Assembly: GCF_016863275.1 (NCBI RefSeq)
Contig: NZ_BOOO01000013.1
Location: 248,001-312,000 of the forward strand
Length of the DNA stretch: 64,000 nt
Direction: 5' to 3'
From: Planotetraspora mira
GTDB lineage: Bacteria; Actinomycetota; Actinomycetes; Streptosporangiales; Streptosporangiaceae
The notes under the pieces were generated by a model. It saw only the letters and a list, made by a program, of their open reading frames with translations, was not told the origin of the DNA and ran no database searches. The number at the start of each line of letters is the position of its first letter. The stretch's first letter is position 1. A program made the position numbers and the translations under genes. Below are positions 53,712 through 62,738 of this stretch, piece by piece.

Positions 53712-53759
53712 CCTTCGCCGGGGAACCGGCCCACCAGGAGGGCCGGTCCCCGGCGAAGG
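53712..53759 (-). terminator. Terminator hairpin after the MFS/small-subunit operon
   Basis: A nearly perfect 18-20-bp stem, 53712-53731 and 53741-53759, with one bulged base and a 9-nt loop (GGCCGG and CGCCGGGG blocks pair). It lies 50 bp beyond the stop of the small MFS subunit on the minus strand. Confidence 0.8.
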
Positions 53760-53808
53760 GGCGACTGACGTGTTCGTACCCGGCCGGGCCGGGTGTGCGC
53801 CGCTCAGA

Positions 53809-53937
53809 TCAACCGGAGAAGAGCTGGCTGAGCTTGAGCAACAGCTCGTAGACGCCATAGGCGAAGGGCAGGCCCACCCACAGCCAGGCCAGGATCATCA
53901 ACGGGGTGCGAGAGGCCGTCTCGGTCTGTTCGGTCAT
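53809..53937 (-). CDS. Small subunit of the MFS oxalate/formate-type transporter
   Basis: A 42-residue single-span membrane protein (MTEQTETASR, then hydrophobic TPLMILAWLWVGLPFAYGVYELLLKLSQLF). Its start overlaps the stop of the MFS gene by one base (TGATG), so the two are strictly coupled. Tiny partners of this length and sequence (ILAWLWVGLPF-YGVY) are known beside OFA-family carriers and annotated as MFS transporter small subunit. It probably stabilises the carrier. It is too short for most gene callers. Confidence 0.8.
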   Translation of the reverse strand: MTEQTETASRTPLMILAWLWVGLPFAYGVYELLLKLSQLFSG

Positions 53938-55349
53938 CAGGAGCCTCCCTGCGGAGTGGCCAGCGTGCCCGGTTCGTCGACCGTCACGAGCGGCGGTTCG
54001 TGGTACTTGTCCTTGACGGGACGGATCATCTCGTTGGACAGGAAGCCGATCACCAGCAGGCCGATCATGATGTACAGCGAGGTCGTGTAGAGATCGGGCC
54101 CCGTCTTGCCCGCCGCCTTCTGCGAGTCGGCGATGGCGTTGACGATCAGCGGGCCGAGGACCCCGGCCACCGACCAGGCGGTCAGCAGGCGGCCGTGGAT
54201 GGCCCCGACCTGGAAGGTGCCGAACAGGTCCTTGAGGTACGCCGGCACGGTGGCGAAGCCGCCTCCGTAGAACGACAGGACGCCGAGCGCGCACAGGATG
54301 AACACGACGGTGTGCGAGTCGCCCCACAGCGAGATGATCAGGTACAGCACGGCGCCCACGCCGAGATAGACGCGGTACATGTTCTTGCGCCCGATGAGGT
54401 CCGAGGTCGAGGACCACACGATCCGGCCGGTCATGTTGGCGAGCGAGAGCAGTGCCACGAAGCCCGCGGCGGCGCTCACGGAGATCGGGGTCGCCGTGTT
54501 CGCGAAGAAGTCCTGGATCATGGGCGCCGCCTTCTCCAGGATGCCGATGCCCGCGGTCACGTTGAAGCACAGGACGACCCACAGGAACCAGAACTGCGGC
54601 GTGCGGATCGCGTTGCGCGCCGAGACGTTCGCGGTGGTGACCAGAGCCTTCGCGGCGGACTTCGCCGGGTTGAAGCCCTTGGGCAGCCAGCCGTCCGCAG
54701 GGACCCGCACCAGGAGCACGCCCAGGGACATGAAGACCGCGTACACCAGGCCGTGCACGAGGAAGGTCTCCGCGATGCCGCCCGTACCGGTGCCGAAGGA
54801 GCCGAGCATCTGCGTGGACCACGGCGAGGCGATGAGCGCGCCTCCGCCGAAGCCCATGATGGCGATGCCCGTGGCCATTCCCGGCCGGTCGGGGAACCAC
54901 TTCATCAGCGTGGACACCGGCGAGATGTAGCCGATGCCGAGTCCGATGCCGCCCACGAAGCCGTACCCGAGGACGACCAGCCAGTACTGACTGGTCGCCA
55001 CGCCGAGCGCGGAGATCAGGAAGCCGGACGCGAAGCAGACCATCGAGACGAACATCGCCCAACGGGGGCCGTTGCGCTCGACCAGCGGCCCGCCGAAGGC
55101 GGCGGACAGGCCGAGCATGACGATGCCGAGTTGGAAGGGCAGCGCGCTTTGCGTACCGGACAGGTCGAGCGCCTTCTCGAGCGGCGGCTTGAAGACGCTC
55201 CACGAGTAGGCCTGACCGATGGACAGGTGCACGGAAAGGGCTGCGGGGGGGACGAGCCACCGGCTCCACGTGGGCGGTGCGATCGTGCGCGAACGGCTGA
55301 GAAACCCACCTGAAGTGTGAGATATCAGCTTTTGACCATCTTCGGGCAT
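53937..55349 (-). CDS. OFA-family MFS transporter (oxalate/formate antiporter-like)
   Basis: A 470-residue twelve-segment major facilitator. OFA landmarks: GQAYSWSVFKPPLE in the first span, FQLGIVMLGLSAAFGGPLVERNGPR, GYGFVGGIGLGIGYISPVSTLMKWFPDRPGMATG, and the second-half NMTGRIVWSSTSDLIGRKNMY with FYGGGFATVPAYLKDLFG. It should exchange small carboxylates. The gene for its small subunit follows with a one-base overlap. It is divergent from a molybdopterin formate-dehydrogenase-like gene, so formate or oxalate is the likely substrate theme. ATG 55349 is the only good start, although its ribosome site is weak. Confidence 0.88.
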   Translation of the reverse strand: MPEDGQKLISHTSGGFLSRSRTIAPPTWSRWLVPPAALSVHLSIGQAYSWSVFKPPLEKALDLSGTQSALPFQLGIVMLGLSAAFGGPLVERNGPRWAMFVSMVCFASGFLISALGVATSQYWLVVLGYGFVGGIGLGIGYISPVSTLMKWFPDRPGMATGIAIMGFGGGALIASPWSTQMLGSFGTGTGGIAETFLVHGLVYAVFMSLGVLLVRVPADGWLPKGFNPAKSAAKALVTTANVSARNAIRTPQFWFLWVVLCFNVTAGIGILEKAAPMIQDFFANTATPISVSAAAGFVALLSLANMTGRIVWSSTSDLIGRKNMYRVYLGVGAVLYLIISLWGDSHTVVFILCALGVLSFYGGGFATVPAYLKDLFGTFQVGAIHGRLLTAWSVAGVLGPLIVNAIADSQKAAGKTGPDLYTTSLYIMIGLLVIGFLSNEMIRPVKDKYHEPPLVTVDEPGTLATPQGGS

Positions 55350-55542
55350 AAACAGGCAGTATGTCGCAGTCGAATGTTCTTGTCTACGCTAACAATGCAA
55401 AGTCAAACCCGCCACCTTTGTGCGGCTCGCACAACCGGGCCCATCGGCCGACCTCGCCCCGCCTTCCGTGACCCTCGTTCACGCCCGCATGTCAAGACGG
55501 CGTATTTTGGACGTGGCGGATAGCCGAAAGTGAGGGTATCGG
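55350..55542. promoter_or_regulatory. Divergent promoter region, MFS / formate-dehydrogenase-like
   Basis: A 193-bp AT-richer region containing both promoters. GAGGG lies seven bases before the GTG at 55543. No strong palindrome is seen. Confidence 0.45.
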
Positions 55543-57843
55543 GTGGCAAAAAAAGCTCCACGGCACGACGTCGGGGATGAGGGGCTGGAGGTAGGTCCTC
55601 CGAAGGAGTGGGCGGCGGGAGTACCCGCGGTGGCCCACTCGCTGGCGATGTCCTACGCCCAGATGGGTGTCAAGCGCACACTTCTGACATTGGTACAGGT
55701 GAATCAGAAGCACGGCTTCGACTGCCCGGGATGCGCGTGGCCGGAAGGACGACACCGCAGCCCCGCTGAGTTCTGCGAGAACGGCGCGAAGGCGGTGGCG
55801 GAGGAGGCGACCCTTCGCCGGGTGACGCGCGATTTCTTCGCCGAGCACTCCGTGACGGAATTGGCCGGGCGCAGCGACTACTGGCTGGGCCAGCAGGGCA
55901 GGCTCACCGAGCCGATGTACAAGCCGTCCGGGTCCGACCACTACGAGCCGGTGGCGTGGGACGAGGCCTTCTCGATCATCGCGCGGGAGCTCAGGGCTCT
56001 CGAGAGCCCCGATGAGGCGCTCTTCTACACCTCCGGGCGGACGTCGAACGAGGCGGCGTTCCTCTACCAGCTCATGGTCCGCCGTTTCGGCACCAACAAC
56101 CTGCCCGACTGTTCCAACATGTGCCACGAGTCCAGCGGCTCGGCCCTCACCCAGACGCTGGGCATCGGCAAGGGAACGGTGTCGCTGGACGACCTCTACA
56201 AGGCCGACCTCATCTTCGTGGTGGGGCAGAACCCCGGCACCAACCACCCGCGCATGTTGTCGGCGCTGGAGAAGGCCAAGGGGAACGGCGCCCGCATCGT
56301 CGCGGTCAACCCGCTGCCCGAGGCCGGGCTGATGCGGTTCAAGAACCCGCAGAAGGCGAGTGGGGTCGCCGGGCGCGGCACGAAACTGGCCGACCGGTTC
56401 CTCCAGATCCGGCTCAACGGCGACATGGCGCTGTTCCAGGCCCTGTCGAAGCTGATGCTCGAGGCCGAGGACGCCGACCCGGGGTCGGTGATCGACCACG
56501 AGTTCGTCGAGACCCACACCCACGGGTTCCACGATTTCGAGAAGAACGTCCGCGAGCTCGAATGGGAGGACGTGGAGGAGGCGACGGGCCTGCCGCGGGC
56601 CGCCGTCGAGGAAACGGTCCAGGACGTGCTCGGGGCGAAGTCGGTGATCGTGTGCTGGGCCATGGGCCTGACCCAGCACAAGAACTCCGTCGCCACCATC
56701 CGGGAGGTCGTCAACTTCCTGCTGCTGCGCGGCAACGTCGGGCGGCCGGGGGCCGGGGTGTGTCCCGTGCGAGGGCACTCCAACGTCCAGGGCGACCGCA
56801 CGATGGGCATCTACGAGAAGCCCTCGGCGGCCTTCCTCGACGCGCTGCGTGACGAGTTCGGCTTCGAGCCGCCCCGCCGCCACGGGGCCGACGCGGTGGA
56901 GTCGATCCGGGCCCTGCGCGACGGGCAGGCCAAGGTGTTCATCGCGATGGGCGGCAACTTCGTCTCCGCGACGCCGGACACGGCGGTGACCGAGGCGGCG
57001 ATGCGGCAGGCCAGGCTCACCGTGCAGGTGTCGACCAAGCTGAACCGGTCCCACGCCGTGGCCGGTGAGCAGGCGCTCATCCTCCCCACGCTGGGCCGCA
57101 CGGAGAAGGACGGCGACCGGTTCGTGACGGTCGAGGACTCGATGGGCATGGTCCACGCCTCCCGTGGGCGGCTGGCCCCCGCCTCACCGGATCTGCTCTC
57201 CGAAGTGGCCATCGTCAGCCGGCTGGCCATGAGGCTCTTCGATCAGGACGGCGTCGCCGGCATCCCCTGGGAGCGTTTCGAGGCCGACCACGACGCCATC
57301 CGCGACCGCATCGAGCGCGTGGTGCCCGGATTCGACGACTTCAACGCCAGGGTGCGCGAGCCCGGGGGCTTCACCCTCCCCAACGCCCCCCGCGACGAAC
57401 GGCGCTTCCCGACCGACACGGGAAAGGCGAACTTCACCGCCAACGCCCTCGACGTCCTCCGTCTCGCGCCGGGGCGCCTCCTGCTCCAGACGGTGCGCAG
57501 CCACGACCAGTACAACACCACGATCTACGGCATGGACGACCGCTACCGCGGCGTGCACAACGGCCGCCGGGTCGTCTTCGTCAACCCCGGCGACCTCGCC
57601 GAGCGCGGCATCGCGGACGGCGAACTCGTCGACCTGGTCAGCGAGTGGCCCGACGGGGAGCGCACCGCCGAGGCGTTCCGTGTGATCGCCTACTCCACCG
57701 CGCGCGGGTGCTGCGCGGCCTACTTCCCCGAGACCAATGTGCTCGTGCCGCTCGACTCGACCGCGGACACCTCCAACACCCCCACGTCCAAGAGCGTCGT
57801 CGTACGGCTCGAGCGGCACGTCGCCGCAGGCGGCGCCGGCTGA
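55543..57843 (+). CDS. FdhF/YdeP-family molybdopterin oxidoreductase
   Basis: A 766-residue formate-dehydrogenase-like protein. The N-terminus has CPGCAWPE (Cys61, Cys64) and Cys78, a reduced iron-sulfur site compared with classical FdhF. The molybdenum ligand position is Cys194 in SNMCHESSG (Cys, not selenocysteine). Further marks are VVGQNPGTNHPRML, the bis-MGD domain CPVRGHSNVQGDRTMGI, MGGNFVSATPD, LPTLGRTEKDGDRF and SHDQYNTTIYGMDDRYRG. It may oxidise formate or a related acid. The GTG start has GAGGG upstream. No fdhD or small subunit is in the window. Confidence 0.85.
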   Translation: MAKKAPRHDVGDEGLEVGPPKEWAAGVPAVAHSLAMSYAQMGVKRTLLTLVQVNQKHGFDCPGCAWPEGRHRSPAEFCENGAKAVAEEATLRRVTRDFFAEHSVTELAGRSDYWLGQQGRLTEPMYKPSGSDHYEPVAWDEAFSIIARELRALESPDEALFYTSGRTSNEAAFLYQLMVRRFGTNNLPDCSNMCHESSGSALTQTLGIGKGTVSLDDLYKADLIFVVGQNPGTNHPRMLSALEKAKGNGARIVAVNPLPEAGLMRFKNPQKASGVAGRGTKLADRFLQIRLNGDMALFQALSKLMLEAEDADPGSVIDHEFVETHTHGFHDFEKNVRELEWEDVEEATGLPRAAVEETVQDVLGAKSVIVCWAMGLTQHKNSVATIREVVNFLLLRGNVGRPGAGVCPVRGHSNVQGDRTMGIYEKPSAAFLDALRDEFGFEPPRRHGADAVESIRALRDGQAKVFIAMGGNFVSATPDTAVTEAAMRQARLTVQVSTKLNRSHAVAGEQALILPTLGRTEKDGDRFVTVEDSMGMVHASRGRLAPASPDLLSEVAIVSRLAMRLFDQDGVAGIPWERFEADHDAIRDRIERVVPGFDDFNARVREPGGFTLPNAPRDERRFPTDTGKANFTANALDVLRLAPGRLLLQTVRSHDQYNTTIYGMDDRYRGVHNGRRVVFVNPGDLAERGIADGELVDLVSEWPDGERTAEAFRVIAYSTARGCCAAYFPETNVLVPLDSTADTSNTPTSKSVVVRLERHVAAGGAG

Positions 57844-57847
57844 CCGG

Positions 57848-57882
57848 CCGAACCCGGCGGGCGTTCAGTCCGCCGGGTTCGG
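57848..57882 (+). terminator. Terminator hairpin after the formate-dehydrogenase-like gene
   Basis: A perfect 13-bp stem, CCGAACCCGGCGG (57848-57860) and CCGCCGGGTTCGG (57870-57882), with a 9-nt loop, four bases after the stop codon. Confidence 0.85.
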
Positions 57883-57950
57883 TATCCCCGGCGCGGGACG
57901 CCGCCGCGATCGGGTGTCCCGCCGGCTCCCTGATCACCGACCGGCCGTGA

Positions 57951-58066
57951 TCGGCTAATTCAATGGATAAGAAGTAGGTTTATAGAGTTATTCAGACTTT
58001 GTGCACGTGTACATTCACAAGGAACTCTCAGTGAATTATTAGAAAAATCGAGTAGTCTCTCCCGCT
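57951..58066 (+). promoter_or_regulatory. AT-rich promoter region of the sulfotransferase gene
   Basis: About 115 bp of distinctly AT-rich DNA directly before the sulfotransferase ATG. It includes a weak TTGTG-(12 nt)-CACAA inverted repeat (57999-58020). It contrasts with the GC-rich neighbours and is the clear promoter zone. Confidence 0.5.
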
Positions 58067-58936
58067 ATGACCTGGCAGCGGAAGGTCAATAACGCCTTCA
58101 TCAAGTACGCAGGATTCCAGTTCAATCGAGTAGGGAAAGCAGGGCCGGCGGAGGCCGCGCCGGAGGAGTTGGTGCGGCCGCCGGAGGATCCACGGATCGA
58201 TCGACTACTGGCTGCGCCGATCTTCATCCTGTCTCCTGTCCGCTCGGGTTCCACTTTGCTGAGGGCGATGCTCAACGCCCACTCGATGTTGCACGCCCCC
58301 CACGAGCTCCACGTGCGGCGGCTCTTCGTGAACTTCGGGACCCCGCTGGCCGAGTCGGCGATGAGCGCCCTCGGCCACAACAGGGCCGACCTGGAACATC
58401 TGCTGTGGGACCGGGTGCTCCACCGGGAACTCGTCAAGAGCGGCAAGCGCTTCATGGTGGACAAGACTCCGGCGAACGCCTTCGCCTACCAGCGGATCAC
58501 GGCCTGCTGGCCCGACGCGCGGTTCATCTTCCTGCTGCGTCACCCGGCGTCCATCGCGACCTCATGGCACGAGGCCGACCCGGAGAAGCGCACTCCGGAG
58601 GAGGCGGCATTGGACGCCTTGCGTTATATGAAGGCGGTCGAGCGGGCGCGTAAGGCGCTTTCCGGCCTGACCGTGAGATATGAGGACCTGACCGCGGAGC
58701 CGGAGAAGGAGACCCGCCGGATCTGCGAATTCCTCGATGTTCCCTGGGAATCCGGGATGCTGACTTACGGCGATCTGGGCGTCGCGGAGAAGGGCCTCGG
58801 CGACTGGAAGGACAAGATCCGCTCCGGTCGCGTCCAGGCCGGCCGTGACCTGCCCTCCGAGGATGAGATCCCCGACGCGCTGAAGCCGATGAGCGCGCGC
58901 TGGGACTACCTTCCCCGTACGGCGGAGCGGACATGA
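58067..58936 (+). CDS. Sulfotransferase
   Basis: A 289-residue PAPS-dependent sulfotransferase. The 5'-phosphosulfate loop is SPVRSGSTLLRAML (Arg59-Ser64) and the 3'-phosphate region is RFIFLLRHPASIATSW. The C-terminal half has VRYEDLTAEPEKETRRICEFLDVPWES, a family hallmark. It transfers sulfate to a hydroxyl of a sugar, lipid or metabolite. The glycosyltransferase 19 bp downstream suggests that the acceptor is a glycan. Confidence 0.88.
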   Translation: MTWQRKVNNAFIKYAGFQFNRVGKAGPAEAAPEELVRPPEDPRIDRLLAAPIFILSPVRSGSTLLRAMLNAHSMLHAPHELHVRRLFVNFGTPLAESAMSALGHNRADLEHLLWDRVLHRELVKSGKRFMVDKTPANAFAYQRITACWPDARFIFLLRHPASIATSWHEADPEKRTPEEAALDALRYMKAVERARKALSGLTVRYEDLTAEPEKETRRICEFLDVPWESGMLTYGDLGVAEKGLGDWKDKIRSGRVQAGRDLPSEDEIPDALKPMSARWDYLPRTAERT

Positions 58937-58955
58937 GCCGTCGCGGGACGGTGCG

Positions 58956-60107
58956 ATGAAGATCCGCTACATGCTCCTCCACGCCTACGGCATGGGGGGC
59001 ACCATCCGCACGGTCCTCAACCAGGCCAACGCCATGGCCGCCGCCGGGCACGACGTAGAGGTGATCAGCACGGTCCGGCGGCGCGACGAGCCGCAGTTCG
59101 AGATCGATCCCCGCGTGCGCCTCACGGCCCTGGCCGACCAGAGGGGCGGGGTGCGTCCCGACTCCGTGGGCCGCCGGGCCTGGCGCATGATGCGCGGCAG
59201 GCTCGTTCCGGTCGGGGAGTTCAAGGCCGAGTACTTCACCGAGCGGGTGGAGCGGGCGGTCATCGACTACGTCTCGTCGCTGAAGGACGGGATCCTGGTG
59301 ACCACCCGGCCGGCCCTGAACCTCATCTCGGCCCGCCGCACCCCCGGGAGCGTGGTCCGCATCGCCCAGGAGCACATGAACCTGGGCACCTACCCGGAGA
59401 CCGTGCGCAGCGACATCGCCCGCCACTACTCCCGGTTCGACGCGGTCGTGACGCTGACGGCGAGCGACCGCGACGACTACCGCGATCTGCTGCCCGGCAC
59501 CCGCGTCGAGTGGCTGCCGAACGCCGTCGCCACGCTCGGCCGGACGCCCTCCCGGCAGGAGAACCCGCTCGTGGTCGCCGCCGGCAGGCTCGTCGGGCAG
59601 AAGGGCTTCGACATGCTCATCCCGGCGTTCAAGCAGGTCGTGGCGCGCAATCCGGAGTGGAGCCTGCGCATCTTCGGCACCGGCCCGAAGAAGGCCGACC
59701 TCAACGCGCTGATCGACGAACACGGGTTGGCCGGCAACGTCACACTCATGGGCCGCAGTGACCGGCTCGACCAGGAACTGGCCAAGGCGTCGATCTACGT
59801 GCTCAGCTCCCGCTTCGAGGGTCTGCCGATGGTGATGATCGAGTCGATGGCCCACGCGCTGCCGATCGTCGCCTTCGACTGCCCGACCGGTCCCGGCGAC
59901 GTTCTCACCCAGGAACTCGACGGTCTGCTCGTGCCGGGCGGTGACGTCGAGGCGCTGGCCTCCGGCGTGAACCGGCTCATCGCCGACCGCGATCTCCGTG
60001 TCCGGATGGGCGCGGCCGCCGCCGCGACGGCCCTGGAGTACTCGCCGCAGAAGGTCATGCCGATGTGGGAGAGCCTGTTCGCCGACGTCTCCGCCGCCGC
60101 CCGCTGA
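58956..60107 (+). CDS. Glycosyltransferase family 4
   Basis: A 383-residue GT-B enzyme. The acceptor half has GMGGTIRTVLNQANAMAAAGHDVEVIS. The donor half has VVAAGRLVGQKGFDMLIPAFKQVV, LRIFGTGPKKADLNALIDEHGL, and the retaining GT4 motif SSRFEGLPMVMIESMAHALPIVAFDCPTGPGDVL. It follows the sulfotransferase by 19 bp and is probably co-transcribed; together they could make a sulfated glycolipid or polysaccharide. The sugar donor is unknown. Confidence 0.9.
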   Translation: MKIRYMLLHAYGMGGTIRTVLNQANAMAAAGHDVEVISTVRRRDEPQFEIDPRVRLTALADQRGGVRPDSVGRRAWRMMRGRLVPVGEFKAEYFTERVERAVIDYVSSLKDGILVTTRPALNLISARRTPGSVVRIAQEHMNLGTYPETVRSDIARHYSRFDAVVTLTASDRDDYRDLLPGTRVEWLPNAVATLGRTPSRQENPLVVAAGRLVGQKGFDMLIPAFKQVVARNPEWSLRIFGTGPKKADLNALIDEHGLAGNVTLMGRSDRLDQELAKASIYVLSSRFEGLPMVMIESMAHALPIVAFDCPTGPGDVLTQELDGLLVPGGDVEALASGVNRLIADRDLRVRMGAAAAATALEYSPQKVMPMWESLFADVSAAAR

Positions 60108-60136
60108 AGAGGTCGCACGGCTTCGACCTTGGGTCC

Positions 60137-60167
60137 AACCCGACAAATAAGTGTCATTTGTCGGGTT
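60137..60167. terminator. 12-bp perfect hairpin between glycosyltransferase and monooxygenase
   Basis: AACCCGACAAAT (60137-60148) and ATTTGTCGGGTT (60156-60167) form a perfect stem with a 7-nt loop, 30 bp after the glycosyltransferase stop. It may be a terminator. Because it also lies 60 bp before the next start, an operator role for the monooxygenase gene is equally possible. Confidence 0.6.
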
Positions 60168-60226
60168 TAGGGTATTTCGTCCCCTTGTGGTGGGTCTCTC
60201 AGCGAGATCCAGCGGAAAGGGACGAC

Positions 60227-61714
60227 ATGGCTGCCGTAACGGACGTGGTGGTCGTGGGGGCGGGCCCCACGGGGTTGCTCGTCGCGGGCGATCTCGCCAC
60301 GGCAGGTCTGTCCTGTGTGGTCCTCGAACGCCGTCACGGCGAGTCGAACCTGAGCCGCGCGGCCGGCGTTCACGCGCGCACGCTCGAGGAACTCGACGCG
60401 CGCGGTCTGGCGGACGACTTCGTGGCGGCCGGCCTCCCCATCGACACGCTGAAGGTGTTCGGGCGTGGGGTGCTCGACCTGTCCTGTCTGGACACCCGCT
60501 TCCCGTACATGCTGGCCATGCCGCAGTTCATGACCGAACGGCTGCTCACGGAGCGGGCCAGGAAGATGGGCGTCGAGTTCGTGCCGGGCGCGGAGGTGAC
60601 GGGACTGCGCCAGGACGCCGACGGGGTGGACCTCGACATGCGGACCCACGACGGCCAGGAGTCCACCTGGCGGGCCCGCTACGTGGTGGGCGCCGACGGG
60701 GTGCGCAGCGCGGTTCGGCGCTCGCTCGGCCTGCCCTTCCCCGGCCTCTCCGTGGCGCGCTCGCTCCTGCTGTGCGACGTGCGGATGACCGACCCACCGC
60801 CGAACGTGCTGACGGCGGACGCGGTCAGGGACGGGTTCGCCTTCGTGCTGCCCTTCGGCGACGGCTGGTACCGCGTGATCGTGTGGAGCCGGCGAAGGCG
60901 GCGGCCCGACTCGGCCCCGGTGGAACTCGGCGAGATCCGCGAGATCACCCGGAGGGTGCTCGGGACCGACTTCGGCATGCACGACCCCCGCTGGATGTCG
61001 CAGTTCCAGTGCGACGAGCGGCAGGTGCCCACCTATCGCGTGGGGCGGGTCTTCCTCGCGGGCGACGCCGCGCACGTGCACTCCCCGGCGGGTGGTCTCG
61101 GGATGAACACGGGCTTGCAGGACGCGGCCAACCTCGCGTGGAAGCTCGCCGCCGTGATGCGGGACGGGGCGCCGGCCTGGTTGCTCGACACCTACGGCAG
61201 CGAACGGCACCAGGCCGGCGAGCTCGCCCTGCGCACCAGCGGCAGGCTCCTGCGCAGCGCGATGGCGCGTCCCCGGACGTTGCGCGCGGCCTGGCGGGCG
61301 CTTCTCCGGGTCGGGATGCGTTTCCCGTCGCTGGCCCGGCGCATGGCGGAGACGATCTCGGGGATCGGCCTCGCCTATCCCGCGGCGGCCGGCGCCCATC
61401 CGCTCGTGGGCCGCCGAGCGCCGGACATCCCGCTGGCCGGTCCCGGCCCGAAGAGCGTGTACCAGGCGTTGCGTTGCAGACGCTGGCTGCTGGTCGCGCC
61501 TGAGGGCTCACGGGTCCCTGCCCAGGCGGCCGCGGGGTGGGACGGCCGGGTGCGGGTCGTCACGGCGGGCGGCGCGACCAGCACGCTCGTGCTCGTCCGC
61601 CCCGACGGGTACATCGCCTGGGCGGCCGGTGCGGGATCCGAGTCATCCGCCGATCGGATCCGCACGGCCCTGGCCGAATGGTGCGGCCCGCCGCCGACCC
61701 CCGTCAGCCACTGA
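60227..61714 (+). CDS. FAD-dependent monooxygenase (PHBH/phenol-hydroxylase type)
   Basis: A 495-residue class A flavin monooxygenase. FAD motifs: VVVGAGPTGLLVAGDLA with VLERR, VVGADGVRSAVRRSLGL, and RVFLAGDAAHVHSPAGGLGMNTGLQDAANLAWKL. A thioredoxin-like C-terminal domain (about 400-490; LVLVRPDGYIAWAAG) is present, as in PheA/RdmE-type aromatic hydroxylases. It probably hydroxylates an aromatic compound or polyketide with NAD(P)H. ATG 60227 has GGAAAGGGA upstream. A palindromic hairpin lies 60 bp before it. Confidence 0.88.
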   Translation: MAAVTDVVVVGAGPTGLLVAGDLATAGLSCVVLERRHGESNLSRAAGVHARTLEELDARGLADDFVAAGLPIDTLKVFGRGVLDLSCLDTRFPYMLAMPQFMTERLLTERARKMGVEFVPGAEVTGLRQDADGVDLDMRTHDGQESTWRARYVVGADGVRSAVRRSLGLPFPGLSVARSLLLCDVRMTDPPPNVLTADAVRDGFAFVLPFGDGWYRVIVWSRRRRRPDSAPVELGEIREITRRVLGTDFGMHDPRWMSQFQCDERQVPTYRVGRVFLAGDAAHVHSPAGGLGMNTGLQDAANLAWKLAAVMRDGAPAWLLDTYGSERHQAGELALRTSGRLLRSAMARPRTLRAAWRALLRVGMRFPSLARRMAETISGIGLAYPAAAGAHPLVGRRAPDIPLAGPGPKSVYQALRCRRWLLVAPEGSRVPAQAAAGWDGRVRVVTAGGATSTLVLVRPDGYIAWAAGAGSESSADRIRTALAEWCGPPPTPVSH

Positions 61715-61748
61715 CCCGATTCCCCGGGGAGCCGGCGCCGCCGGGCGT

Positions 61749-62738
61749 TCACCGGACGGCGGGGTGGACCGTCCCGCTCGGCCGCGGACTGTCCTGGCCG
61801 TGCCGCCGGCCGCCGCGGCGCAGGAACAGCACCACGGCGCCGGGCAACGTGGAGACGAACGTGAGGACGCCGTAGACCACCGCGGCGGTGAGCCCCTGGG
61901 TGGCTCCCAGACCCGTGACGCCGAACGCCAGGGTGGAGACGGCCTCCCTCGGCCCCCAGCCTCCGATGTTCACCGGCAGGCCCATCACGAGGAGCGTCAG
62001 GACCAGCGGCGGCAGCAACTGCGCGACCGTCGCGTGCGATCCCGCGGTGCGGGCGGCGACGAGGAAGAGGACGAGGTGCCCCGCCACCGCGCCGGCGGAC
62101 AGCAGCGCCACCCGTGGCCAGACGTCGCGGGCGAGCAGGGCGGTGCGCCCCTCCGCCCATGCCGTCGCGAGGGCGCGATGCCACGGCGCCCCGCCCCGCC
62201 GCGACAGGGTCCATCCGCCGATCACGAGGAGGACGGCGAGCAGGACCAGTGCGCCGATCGTCAGCACGCGGCTCGGAGCGAGGTCGTGGGCCACGGCCGA
62301 GATCAGTGCGGGCTGGGTGAGCAGCACTGCCACACCCACGGCGATGAGCACCACCTGGCCGGCGAACCGTTCGAGGACCACGGCGCGCACGCCCCGGCCC
62401 ACGTTCCCGGACTGCCGGCCGTGACTCACCGCCCGGTGGACGTCCCCGAGGACCCCCGCGGGCAGCAGCACGTTGAGGAACAGCGCCCGGTAACAGTCCG
62501 CGACGGCCGTCGGCAGCGACAGCCGAAGGTCGAGGCGACGTGCGACGAGACACCAGCGCCAGGCGCTGACCACGGTGGTCGCCAGGCCGATCATGAGGGC
62601 CGCGATCGCCGACCAGCCGTCGATCACGCGAAGCCCGTCCACGAAGGCGCCCGTGCCGAGACGCCACACGAGGACCCCCAGGATGCCCGCTCCGATGAGC
62701 ATCCGCAGCCAGGGCCAGAGCCTGCGCATCAGCGTCAC
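61749..62738 (-). CDS. LPG_synthase_TM-family membrane protein (flippase-like)
   Basis: A 329-residue integral membrane protein with about eight spans, resembling the membrane part of lysylphosphatidylglycerol synthase (UPF0104). Marks are VSAWRWCLVARRLDLRLSLPTAVADCYRALFLNVLLPAG, GDVHRAVSHG and VMGLPVNIGGWGPREAVSTLAF. Such proteins are thought to move glycolipids across the membrane. GTG 62738 overlaps the preceding stop by 4 bp (GTGA), so I prefer it to ATG 62729. It is the last gene of a coupled three-gene operon with a methyltransferase and a glycosyltransferase. Confidence 0.85.
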   Translation of the reverse strand: MTLMRRLWPWLRMLIGAGILGVLVWRLGTGAFVDGLRVIDGWSAIAALMIGLATTVVSAWRWCLVARRLDLRLSLPTAVADCYRALFLNVLLPAGVLGDVHRAVSHGRQSGNVGRGVRAVVLERFAGQVVLIAVGVAVLLTQPALISAVAHDLAPSRVLTIGALVLLAVLLVIGGWTLSRRGGAPWHRALATAWAEGRTALLARDVWPRVALLSAGAVAGHLVLFLVAARTAGSHATVAQLLPPLVLTLLVMGLPVNIGGWGPREAVSTLAFGVTGLGATQGLTAAVVYGVLTFVSTLPGAVVLFLRRGGRRHGQDSPRPSGTVHPAVR

